NCBI GenBank assembly: GCA_003024985.2
Contig: PXIH01S0006066.1
Reading direction: 5' to 3' (one strand)
Length of the DNA stretch: 12,169 bases
Source: Euperipatoides rowelli
Taxonomy: Eukaryota; Onychophora; Udeonychophora; Euonychophora; Peripatopsidae
Below are positions 1-8,112 of this stretch, one piece after another (the stretch's first letter is position 1; each line of letters starts with the position of its first letter). The notes under the pieces were generated by a model, which was not told the DNA's origin, made no database searches, and saw only the letters and a list, made by a program, of their open reading frames with translations. The position numbers and the translations under genes are program-made.

Positions 1-116
1 CGCTCTTTTGTTGCTGGGCCGGATTGAAGGCCACACTCTCTTGTTGCTGGGCCAGATACCATTGGCCACTCTCTTGTTGCTGGGCCAGAGAGATAGGCCA
101 CACTCTGATAGCTGCC
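1..116 (+). repeat. Minisatellite-like tandem repeat, period 33 bp (three good units plus one decayed)
   Basis: The 13-mer TTGTTGCTGGGCC occurs at 8-20, 41-53 and 74-86, exactly 33 bases apart. A fourth, decayed unit with GATAGCTGCC follows at about 107-116. The spacers between the 13-mers are partly similar and share GGCCAC(A)CTCT. The array starts at or before the window edge. The first 95 bases recur without a single difference at 740-834. Confidence 0.85.
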
Positions 117-239
117 AAGAAGAATGCTGAGGGAAGGAAAGGAATAACCAGTCAAGCTGAAGGAGGAAGCAGCCTAGCAGTGCCACAGTCCGGCATCCAC
201 CAGATCCAGACAACAAGTAGCAAACCACCATCACAGTAA
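3..239 (+). CDS. Unidentified short open frame containing three 11-residue repeats; may be open at its left end
   Basis: The frame is open from the first bases of the window to a TAA at 237-239, so its start may lie to the left. The first part is the 33-bp repeat read in frame, giving an 11-residue period in which CCWA recurs three times. The second part is polar and rich in S, Q, G and K (for example EGRKGITSQAEGGSSLAVPQ), with no hydrophobic core and no domain I recognise. CACA|GTAAGG at 231-240 could serve as a splice donor, so it might be an exon end rather than a terminus. It is GC-richer than its surroundings. The repeat part also occurs inside an old LINE at 740-834, which argues that it is repetitive DNA rather than a host gene. 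Confidence 0.2.
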   Translation, partial: LFCCWAGLKATLSCCWARYHWPLSCCWAREIGHTLIAAKKNAEGRKGITSQAEGGSSLAVPQSGIHQIQTTSSKPPSQ

Positions 240-249
240 GGTGCAAGAT

Positions 250-267
250 CACACACACACACACACA
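250..267 (+). repeat. (AC)n microsatellite
   Basis: A run of alternating A and C follows the open frame at 3-239. It is a simple repeat with no further content. Confidence 0.9.
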
Positions 268-547
268 TCATAAGAAGCAAGACTGGGGTAAGGTAGCCAT
301 TTTGTTAACCTAATAAAGAGTATTATGAGCCTCTCACTCAGGGAATAATTACTTAGTCATTATCACTATTACTTATGTGCCATTGTTATGACCAAGCACT
401 AAATGCTACAATAAAAATATGATTTCCAACATATTTGGTTCTTTCTTCTCTCATGCATGTGATCCCACAAATGCCCAGGGTATTATTTAGGCAGGGAAAA
501 GACGCCAGCCACGCTGCATAACCAACAGAGACCACTCACATCACAAA
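268..547. other. Unassigned intronic sequence
   Basis: There is no coding similarity on either strand. AATAAA-type signals occur near 311 (CTAATAAAGAG) and 411 (CAATAAAAAT). The stretch lies between the repeat-bearing block and the distal end of the LINE relic; it could be part of an unrecognised transposon, but nothing in it proves that. Confidence 0.4.
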
Positions 548-696
548 ATCATTTAGATCATTAGAAAATGGCTGGACAGGGAGATTATTGAAATCATAGT
601 TATGAGTAATAGAATTAGGTAAGTAAGAATAACTTTTAGAAAAGTGTTGTTGAAATTTATTAGCAATGGCTGAAATTCATCATTAATTTTAATTCC

Positions 697-734
697 TGGT
701 CAGCCAGGGGCAGTATAAATGCTTTGGCTGACCA
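697..734. repeat. 9-bp perfect inverted repeat beside the 95-bp insertion
   Basis: TGGTCAGCC at 697-705 and GGCTGACCA at 726-734 form a 9-bp stem with a 20-base loop. It ends five bases before the inserted copy at 740. It may be chance within the LINE, or a feature of the insertion site. Confidence 0.5.
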
Positions 735-739
735 TGAGA

Positions 740-834
740 CGCTCTTTTGTTGCTGGGCCGGATTGAAGGCCACACTCTCTTGTTGCTGGGCCAGATACCA
801 TTGGCCACTCTCTTGTTGCTGGGCCAGAGAGATA
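740..834 (+). repeat. Perfect second copy of the 95-bp repeat, inserted into the LINE relic
   Basis: Bases 740-834 equal bases 1-95 at every position (constant offset 739), including the three 13-mers, here at 747, 780 and 813. To the right, copy 1 continues GGCCACACTCTG while copy 2 changes abruptly to TTATTTAATTAAAAG. LINE reading-frame similarity is present on both sides (548-739 and from 835 on), so this copy interrupts the LINE. No clear target-site duplication is seen; GAGA occurs just before the copy and again near its end. Confidence 0.9.
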
Positions 835-1403
835 TTATTTAATTAAAAGCATTATTTATTCATTTATTTGCCCTTGTTTTATTCATTAGGGATAGATTGA
901 GAAATGCCTGTTTTTGTGAATTTTATAAATATCCAAAGGATTTTTTTTTTTATCACTGTCTGTATCTGTGTTTTTAGTAGTTAATTGTTGAAAATAATTT
1001 AATTTAGCATGCTAAAGCCAACAGAGAAGTAGGATCATGTTTCAATGAAAAGAGTATAAGAAATGTTTGATTTATTGAATAAGTAGATTTTATGTGTAGC
1101 TTTTTTTAAATATAGTTTTCGGGCAAAGTCAGGGTTGAACCAGAGTAGTAAATATATGGGTTTTTTTTATTCAAAACAAATTTAGGTGTAAAGTGTTCAC
1201 TAGAAGATGCTAAGATATTAAAAAATGTATTAAATTAATTTTCCAAATCTAAATTTGTAAATTCAACATTCCAATTAATTGTGGACAGTGAATTATTAAG
1301 ATTAACAATATTGGTTCTTTTATAATTTAGAAAATATTTTGAACATCTAAGTTATATGATTTATAGAGTTGGAGTTAAAATAAAATGGGCTGAGAATAAA
1401 TTT

Positions 1404-2055
1404 GTGATCAGATTGGAAAATATCAATAGTTACATGGCAAATGTCAACTAGAAAATATGACGTCTAAAAATTGTTATTTCTAGTAGGAAAATTGGACCTT
1501 GGCTTAAATCAAAGGTAAGTAGAATATTATGAAAATAGAATGTAAGATTACCTCGCATTCCATTAGTAACTAAATTATAAAGAGGTAGATTAATGTCACC
1601 CAAGAGGATATTTGTAACATCTGGATCACTATCAACTAATATATGATTAAGTTCATTGTATAAAAGATCAATCACTCCCATATCTACAAGAGGAAGTAGG
1701 TATACCAAAATGATTTTATATTTAATACGAGAGCATTTGATTACAATTAAATTCCAAACATTTAGATGCATACACCAAACTAGCTCTGACAAGTTTTTGT
1801 ATAATTGCAATACCACCAGCACGTGATTGTCGATCTCCCTTATATGAATATGGAGATAGTATAATTACCAGCAGAACTCATACAATCTAGTGTTAACCAT
1901 GTTTCCATAATAAAGTAAATTGAATAATGACTTAAAAAGAGTGATTCATGAACGTTGTCAATATCTTGAAGCATACTTCTAGCATTTTGATAAAAACTTA
2001 AAATTTGATCAATGTACAGTAGATCTGAGATTGATATGATGGTTTTTAGTAACAT
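1404..2055 (-). pseudogene. LINE ORF2, AP-like endonuclease domain (frameshifted)
   Basis: This domain nicks target DNA to prime reverse transcription. The first frame (2055-1840) carries YQNARSMLQD and IMETWLT, the usual N-terminal landmarks with the catalytic Glu in ETW. A frameshift near 1830 leads into a second stretch with GGIAI in one frame. Then IKYKIILVYL and ILLGDINLP follow at about 1584-1680, equivalent to the GDFN motif. The final SDH motif (QSDHKFIL) is encoded at about 1404-1412. All the main motifs are recognisable, but at least two frameshifts and stops break the chain. Downstream the frame passes into the ORF2 linker. Confidence 0.85.
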
Positions 2056-2157
2056 TTGTTAAATTTACATTTGAAATAAAAGAATGTAGTTGTTATTTGT
2101 CTATATAAACGCTATCAACCACAGCCGGTGAAATGGATTGAGCAAGTACTTGATCTT

Positions 2158-3251
2158 TCACAGTTGCATATCATGATTCATAATATGACCACCAGGGTTA
2201 ACAATCTGTATTTTCTGTACAGTGTCTGTTAATCTGTTGTAATGGAAAGTTTCATCATCTACCTTTACTGTATTGAGATAGAATCTCATTGATTTATTAG
2301 TTCCCTTAAAGTAATGTCTTAATTTATTTTGAGCCAATATCAAATTTTTTAGCAAATGATGTTTAATAGAAAAAGTAGCCTTTTAAGTCTATGTAATTGT
2401 TTAAAAATAATGTTCCTGAATTCTTTTGACTGAAATTTAATCAGAGTTGGTCTAATTCGTCCTGGAATATATTTGCCAAGTCTAAAAGATCAGAGATATG
2501 GTAAATATTAAATAAGTGAAATGTTCCAATATTAGTGGTTATATCATTACTAACAATTGATTGAGGGTTATCTTTAATCCCAAATAAAGGATTTGTTTCT
2601 CGATTAGATATTTCAATAAGAGAGAACTGGTAATCAAGGCTAAAAGTTGTTCTTGGAATTTTGTAGCAATAGACAAAAAGCTGTTGATCATTAGTTTCAA
2701 TATTTTGTGCATTGACTTCGCCTGTGTGTGAAATATTCAATAGTATATCTGTAATTAAGTCCTGTTGATCAAGAATTTTATGTTGCTGGTTACTATTAGT
2801 TTGAACTTTTTCTAATAATGAGTCTACTATATTAATTTTTTTTTATGAATATATCAAAGTTTTCTTGAGTTAATTGGATATTTTGTGGTCCATGATTAGA
2901 CTCAATACTCCAGCTAATATGAGCAAAATTATAATCCATTTAAATGAACTAAGTGATAAAGTGACTTGATTAAAAGAGATCATGGATGATGGGTAGTTTA
3001 ATTTAAAAAGATTATAATTATTTTTTATAGCTAATATTTTGGTGACAGTAATTAACACTATAAAATATTAGAGCTGATGCTGAAATATCAAAATTTAGAT
3101 CAGTATAAGTAGGATGAATGTGGATATTTATATAATTAAAGGCAATAAGCAATGTTGAACACAATACAACCAAAACAATTATTCCAATAATTAAGAAAAG
3201 TGCCCTTTTGATATTGTAATTAGGCATTTTAAAATGTTCATAAGTAGACAT
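2158..3251 (-). pseudogene. Broken LINE ORF1-like protein with N-terminal membrane segment and coiled coil
   Basis: The likely start is the ATG at 3251-3249 (MSTYEHFKMPNYNIKRA), followed at about residues 18-36 by a strongly hydrophobic segment, LFLIIGIIVLVVLCSTLL, with a basic residue just before it. The frame changes near 3060, 2940, 2842, 2440 and 2370, and each time another frame continues a plausible protein. Around 2690-2842 there is a heptad-like stretch (KINIVDSLLEKVQ, then LDQQDLITDILL). A mixed region follows (LFVYCYKIPRTTFSLDYQ), and the C-terminal part contains LNTVKVDDETFHYNRL and ends with TGA at 2158-2160. It lies directly upstream of the endonuclease frame, with about 100 bases between, which is why I call it ORF1. 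I do not recognise a standard ORF1 domain (no CCHC knuckle, no PHD finger). Confidence 0.5.
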
Positions 3252-4611
3252 TGCCAGTAGATTAAACAAAGAATCTGAAGAAATTAGACATACAAGGCAC
3301 ACAATTTAATATTAGACTTGATATCTGTATATGCAGAACGATGTTATAAATCAAATCTTTTTGTTAATAACCGTATCAAACGTAATTCACAAAACATGTG
3401 TAGATTACAAATCTTATTTCACAATCTCTGGATCGTTTAAAATCCGGAGACATTTTTAGCATAGCAGTTCATATTAAACCAAACTATCCTGGCATTTGGT
3501 CGTTGATCTTATATAACATGAATTTTTCACTATTAGGTGATTATTATTATCGGTTTTATTTGTTAAACAGAAATAATGTACATACTGTAAATATTAGTCC
3601 TAAATACTTCCTTGAAACAGTTTTAAAATGAGTCCAGACAATACATGCCAGATGTGATCCATTTAAAAGTCTAGACAAATACATACATGCCTGATGTATT
3701 CCTTCAAAAGTTTCAGATAAAGTTTACTGTACAGAGTACAGGCCATCACTATTGTAAAACAGCTATTTAGAGTAACGTTAGCGTAGTCTTTAAAACAGCG
3801 AACATGAGACGCAATAATCAAAATGCACATCATTTACTCATTCCTTTTCAAAAAATAATAATTTAAACTAAAAAGTCAAACGAAAATAATGAGTTATCCA
3901 GGATTATGGGAAAATCATCTTCAATAAAAAAATCGAAGCTTCATTGGTGACGAGTTACAAATTTACAGGCCCTGGAAAATGCCTAGATAATCAATCGGTA
4001 TACATACCGTATATTGTATGCAGAATAATTAATCCACTGCTAACTTTCAAAACCTGCAGAAAAATACTAGTAAACCAATTTGAGCTGGAAATAATAATGT
4101 TAAAAACAATAAATAAACTTAAAAAGTAAAATATATACAAAATAATAAGGCTACAAAAGGTCTACTCAGCCACAAGGGCAAGCCACCATTTTGTAATTAA
4201 ACCAATATTTCTAATCAAAAACTTGAGAGTTAGGAGGAACAGCACCCTCTTAAAGCAAATCAATTAGTTTGCTTTGCAGAGATTTGTTTTTTTTAGAATA
4301 ATTTTTGCGGACAGACCCATTTTCTATTGCTAATTATATAGTTCAGGTAAATCTCTATAATTATTTCAGTTGTCTGCAACACCCCTTTATTTTTTATTCA
4401 TAAAATATATTATATGGAATGCTTATAAAAGCTAAAGAGTTTACTACTTAGTAAATTAAAGATAATACTAAATGTTGGGCAGATCTAGTTATTCTAAAAG
4501 TTGGTAGTGCGAGATAGTGTAATCATATATACAGTATACACATTTGCCTGGAATAATAGACATTATTAAACCTAGCAAATAACTTTTATATAATATAAAC
4601 ATTCTAATCTC
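3252..4611. other. Intronic sequence without recognised genes
   Basis: This may include the 5' untranslated part of the LINE next to position 3251, but no promoter or boundary is recognisable. An open frame at 3944-4129 on the plus strand encodes no known motif and has ordinary AT-rich composition. An imperfect tandem repeat lies at 3631-3711. Confidence 0.5.
3631..3711 (+). repeat. Imperfect tandem repeat, about 37-41 bp, two units plus a decayed third start
   Basis: Unit 1 (3631-3667) and unit 2 (3668-3708) share AGTC-AGACAA, TACATGCC-GATGT and TTCCTT/ATCCATT followed by AAA. Unit 2 has an extra ACAT. The next bases (AGTTTCAGA) resemble the start of a third unit. Confidence 0.65.
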
Positions 4612-5095
4612 TGTCCAAACATAATACTGAGGACAAAGAGCTTCAGAAGCAAACACTACTAACAGAAGCAGTCAGGAAGCTACCTTGAATTCCTCTGGCC
4701 TCACATCCAGAAGCCACAGTCACTAATAAAAGACTCATACCATATTCTGGTCAGCTGAGAAAGATATTTCATTTTCCCCACACCCCCTTACTAATATTCA
4801 TGGCGTAACCTGATTGGACAAAGTCTAGGATTCTACAAGCCTCAGGACCACTGCAGAAAGCCAACAGAGGTAATAAGAGCTGCAGAGCAGAAAACCAGGC
4901 TTGTTTCTTGATATGTTTAGACAACTCTAGGGACAGATCCAACTAGTATTCTATTAGCCAACCATGAGATATCGACCTAGCATAAGTAGATGAACCCCAG
5001 CTGTCGGCAATAGCACTTTTGTTATCCCTAGTCTGTCTCTTTATGGATGAATAAATAACAGAATAGCAATCTTAAATGTGTCTCTTGTAAGATTT
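4612..5095. other. GC-richer unassigned block, possibly a solo LTR or old repeat
   Basis: This block is visibly GC-richer than the surrounding intron and has an AATAAATAAC polyadenylation-like signal near 5050 followed by a T-run near 5093. It could be a solo LTR starting TGTCC at 4612. However, I find no second copy in the window and no flanking target duplication. No open frame with recognisable protein content is present. Confidence 0.25.
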
Positions 5096-5194
5096 TTTTT
5101 CACTACCACCCTCCAACGGCATACGTGTTTTATTGAAAGATGTAAATCATATCAAATCATAACTTTTGATTGTTAATGTTAGAAAGCATTAAAA

Positions 5195-5383
5195 CAGGGT
5201 TGATCACAAGCTTTCTAATACAAAAAAAAACAATGTTTCACAGTATTAATATATGGTAATAAGCAAGATTCAATTTTTTCATTAAAACATCAATGGAAAG
5301 AAAAACTGGTTTTAAAAAAAAAAATGGTTTAAACCAAAAACACCAGATATTTTTTAAAAACAAAACATTTTTTTCCAACCCTG
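5195..5383. mobile_element. Candidate short hAT-like MITE
   Basis: CAGGGTTG at 5195-5202 is matched by its inverse CAACCCTG at 5376-5383, giving 8-bp terminal inverted repeats on a 189-bp AT-rich segment with A/T-runs and an internal palindrome TGGTTTAAACCA. Termini beginning CAGGGTTGGA are common in hAT elements. The expected 8-bp target duplication is not evident (CATTAAAA on the left, AATTTTGT on the right), so the call is weak. Confidence 0.3.
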
Positions 5384-5627
5384 AATTTTGTTAACATCGG
5401 TAGGGTTGACCAACTTAAAATGATTATCTATCATGATACATTTAGCTTAATGAAGAATCAGTCCATATTAAAAATATATGGAAACTGAATCTCTTCAATT
5501 CATTAACAAGCTTCCTGCACTGTTTCTAACAATGTTATCTATTTCCCTTAAGGGTCCTCAAACCTTAAGACATCTTATGATTGCACAACTTTCAAATAAA
5601 AATTCAAAATATTTTTTAAAAACTTAC
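5384..5627. other. Start of the INTS1 downstream intron
   Basis: AT-rich intron sequence follows the GTAAGT donor of the exon at 5628-5761. There is no other recognisable content. Confidence 0.5.
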
Positions 5628-5761
5628 TTTAAAAATAGAATTGGATGGACAGCAGCCATTTTTCTGCATGCTATGTTCACATCTCTCATTCGCTCATCAC
5701 ACTGTTTAGTATGATCAGTATTTGCTAAAGCAGTTAATAGGCGATGAGATACAATATCCAT
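5628..5761 (-). CDS. INTS1: Internal exon of Integrator complex subunit 1 (INTS1), downstream of the two
   Basis: The exon has 134 bases: 44 codons plus two bases. The acceptor on the minus strand is a pyrimidine-rich tract ending ATCTTTCAG, and the donor is AAA|GTAAGT, close to consensus. It starts in phase 0, matching the phase-0 end of the exon at 9811-9940. The peptide starts MDIVSHRLLTALA and ends with ACRKMAAVHPILFL. This closely resembles the conserved INTS1 segment that I recall from vertebrates as ACRKLAVAHPLLLLRHLP, preceded by a helix of the form LIHRFITLLAD. The first ATG is an internal methionine, not a start. The following exon should begin with the rest of a K, N, R or S codon and continue with a QLPMIA-like sequence; I could not find it between here and position 1. 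A plus-strand open frame covers the same bases but is only its shadow. Confidence 0.85.
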
Positions 5762-5822
5762 CTGAAAGATTAATTAAACAAATAATTCATACAAATTTAA
5801 ACATTTATAGCCAACTACTCTT

Positions 5823-5870
5823 AAAAAAAAAAAAAAAAAAAAAAAAATAAAAAAAAAAAAAAAAAAAAAA
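5823..5870 (+). repeat. Poly-A tract (poly-T before the INTS1 acceptor)
   Basis: There are 47 A and one T (at 5848). On the gene strand this is a long T-run about 60-110 bases upstream of the acceptor at 5762-5763. It may be the decayed tail of an inserted retroposon on the plus strand, or a simple repeat; no retroposon body is recognisable on its left because the INTS1 exon is there. Confidence 0.9.
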
Positions 5871-6017
5871 CACATGAGTATTAAAAATAATAAATTATTT
5901 CTAAAAAACGACGACATAAGTTTAATATGATTAAAGTTTCCTGCACGGTTTAAAAAGGACATTGCCAAAAGTTTTTCCTAAAAGGAAGGGAATCTGGTCT
6001 AGGGTAGAGCCTTTACT

Positions 6018-6031
6018 CCCCCCCCCCCCCC
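6018..6031 (+). repeat. Poly-C run
   Basis: There are fourteen consecutive C. Such a run is error-prone in sequencing, so its exact length is unreliable. Confidence 0.9.
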
Positions 6032-6234
6032 TTTGTGTCAAATGAAAAAAAATGTTGTTTTTTTGAGTGGGGCAAGAATTCATTTGAAATTATTTTTCAA
6101 TGATTTAATAAATTAAGAAAATTTGAAATTGCTAATTTTATGATTTTGTAAAATTTAATTAAATGTATCCTATGTGAGAAAGGGGAGGTAATTTTGGAAA
6201 ATGCAAATTAAAGGAGGACAAAAATATATAAAAA

Positions 6235-7720
6235 TAATGTTCAAAACCAATGAAATAAGCAGTCATAGATTAGCACATTGAGCATTATGCCTGCAATAAT
6301 ATAGTTATACTAAAGAATATAGGAAAGCTTGTCAAAATATACTTCCTGAGGCTCTTTCCAGGGAAACCATGCTTTCAGCAGATTGAGCAGAAGACTCAGA
6401 TTCTGAGTCTGAAAGAGTTACACTCCCAACTAAAACTCTTAATGTGTCAAATATCACCATAGACTTTAAGTTCGGTGAAATTTTCCCCGACACTTTCATT
6501 ACTGAACAAAATTAATGAACCAGGGATTGCCATAATTAAACCAAAAATAAGCAAAAATATGCATAAAAATATATAAAAAAAATCAAATGAAAACATATTA
6601 GACTGCTTAAATAAAAACTTGATGTACTATAGGCATGGGGATAAGAAAATTGGAGACAGATTTCAGACTGGTCGTACCTTGTTATATGATTTACAAAGTA
6701 ATGTTCGAGTTCCATAATAAACCATTTAGTTGACATTATGGGATGGACAAAACAAGTTAGAAAATCAAAAGACAAAAGATGGACAAATATATTAATTTAT
6801 ATGTTAAGTCCTGTAGTATTTACCAGCTTTGCAAACATCCTAACACCATCTTATGATCATAAATGAAGAGCAACTGTGTCTCCCTGACCATAACAGATAA
6901 GGCTGGATCTTATGGGGCCATACCCAAAATCAAAATCTGGAAATAGATACAGTAAGTACTGATGATAATTGATCATTATAATAAATGGCCTATAATTTTC
7001 CCCCTAAAAACAGGCATCATTGCTATCATAGCAAAGCAACTTGAAAAACTTTTTTCAACTTATGGTACTATCCCTGACAATGTCTAACAATTCATTTCAC
7101 AAGTATACAATATACAATGAATTAAGTATTCTGTAAAATGTGAAAATAAAGAAAATTACCCCATACAGAGCACAGGACAACTTTGTGGAGATCTCAAAAA
7201 AGTAGTTAAGAGGCTCATGAGGAGTTGTGTGGACCACTACCAACTATACTAGGACAAATACCTGACCCAATTTTAATTAGCCATGTGGATTGCAGTCAAT
7301 GAAACCACAGGTGTTACTCCTGCTCGATTATTTCTCAGTAGAGAACTTAACCTTCCATGGGACTTTATCAATTTAAAACCCGAGTCTGAATCTTTGCCAG
7401 GAACAACCAAATAACAAGTAGAAAATAGACAAATAAAATAAAATAATTAGACATAGTCTCTACTACAATGATTAAGCAAAAAGACCACCAAAAGGCATGA
7501 CAAAAAAGTTTTTCCATATACTTTTGCAGTTGAGGACTGTCAAAAACATGTTCTTTATCAAATGCTGCAAAACATTATACAGCAAAACTTGATACTCCAT
7601 GGTAAGGTCTAAATTATGATTTAAGAGCCATAAATGGCTTAGTATATGAAATTAAAAAATTTGATGGTACAATAAAAGGGAATTGAAACAACAATTTTAT
7701 GGGCAAGTTTAACAAAAAAT
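6235..7720 (+). pseudogene. Ty3/gypsy retrotransposon pol relic: end of RNase H, integrase, integrase C-terminal domain
   Basis: Order on the plus strand: the RNase H end with HRLAH, ALCLQ and PEALSRE (6345-6365, the ADALSR landmark of Ty3/gypsy); a polar linker (EDSDSESERV); the integrase zinc-binding HHCC module with HYGMDKT (from 6734) and CSIYQLCK (6812-6835); the catalytic core with LDLMGPYPKSKSGNRY (6903-6950, first Asp), FSTYGTIPDN (about 7050-7081, second Asp) and VNETTGVTPARLFLSREL (from 7292); then a C-terminal module with AINGLVYEIKKFDG (about 7627-7668), like the GPY/F region. Gag, protease and most of the reverse transcriptase are absent. Many stops and frameshifts make it non-functional. 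It lies antisense inside an INTS1 intron. The exact ends and LTRs are not identified. Confidence 0.88.
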
Positions 7721-8112
7721 TGTCAATCCGGATAATTTTATACAGTTAATACAAAAAAAAAAAAAACCTTTAAAACTAATAAATCATGAGCATAGATATG
7801 CAACTCTTCAAAAAGGTCCTGTAGCCAAGATATAAAAGCCTTAGACTTAGTCTACTATAAATTGTAAAGTTTAGTAGGGTTGCACATCTTAGCGCTGAGA
7901 CTGTCAATCTCAGATATTATTTCACATCTTTTAATAGGTGATACATACTTCACCAAAATTCTTAAGTACGGTAATAGTATATAAAAACACCATACAATTT
8001 AGATTGTCAATCACTATGATGGTGATTTTATTATCAGTCCTATTTTTTTTTTTCATTTTTTAAATAGTAAGAAGTGACTATAGTTTCAAAACCTTACACT
8101 CTAGGTGTTTTA
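7721..8112. other. Unassigned sequence between the Ty3/gypsy and BEL/Pao relics
   Basis: This stretch has a poly-A run at about 7753-7766 and a short hairpin at 7895-7913 (CTGAGA, seven-base loop, TCTCAG). A fragment near 7918-7950 reads SHLLIGDT, vaguely like the HFLIG motif of the BEL relic downstream but too short to call. It could contain the gypsy 3' end. Confidence 0.35.

Larger units (their letters stand above)
548..1403 (-). pseudogene. LINE ORF2, linker and start of reverse transcriptase, interrupted by the 95-bp repeat
   Basis: After the endonuclease, broken frames give INWNVEF and, at 1120-1142, WFNPDFARKL followed by KKATHKIYLFNKS. This is the W-x-x-x-L...K...H..Y...K pattern usual between endonuclease and reverse transcriptase in CR1/Jockey-like elements. 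Beyond the inserted copy at 740-834 the similarity resumes with IANKFQQHFSKSYSYLPN (about 607-660), the ANxFNxxF-type motif just before the polymerase core. It then fades after FSNDLNDF near 548. The interval is full of stops. Confidence 0.65.
548..3251 (-). mobile_element. Decayed non-LTR (LINE) retrotransposon, two-ORF type with AP-like endonuclease
   Basis: Read on the minus strand, the order is: an ORF1-like reading frame (3251-2158), an endonuclease (2055-about 1404), a linker and the N-terminal part of the reverse transcriptase (about 1404-835), then, after the inserted 95-bp repeat at 740-834, more of the same region (739-about 548). This is the layout of CR1/Jockey-type LINEs, which encode ORF1 followed by an endonuclease/reverse transcriptase ORF2. 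The catalytic core of the reverse transcriptase (the FADD-type motif) and the 3' tail are not visible. The element lies in the same orientation as INTS1. Many frameshifts and stops show that it is old and inactive. The clade is uncertain. Confidence 0.8.

Noticed and set aside
1-834. A single element with 95-bp terminal direct repeats (TRIM-like)
   Set aside because: Part of the interval between the copies (548-739) is LINE sequence continuous with that beyond 835, so the two copies do not bound one element.
3944-4129. Plus-strand open frame of 61 residues
   Set aside because: AT-driven composition, no motif, no splice or start context.
5478-5714. Plus-strand open frame of 78 residues
   Set aside because: It overlaps the INTS1 exon on the minus strand and its donor; no motif of its own.
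6354-6511. Apparent extra minus-strand exon with acceptor-like TTGTTCAG and an open frame containing LSDSESES on the opposite strand
   Set aside because: It is the reverse-strand shadow of the Ty3/gypsy linker (EDSDSESERV on the plus strand), and the two INTS1 exons join correctly without it.
6536-6775. Minus-strand open frame with aromatic-rich translation
   Set aside because: It overlaps the plus-strand gypsy zinc-binding module, and no AG acceptor lies where an exon would need one.
7895-7913. Stem-loop CTGAGA/TCTCAG with loop CTGTCAA, like an anticodon arm with GTC
   Set aside because: No matching D arm, T arm or acceptor stem can be folded around it, so it is not a tRNA gene.
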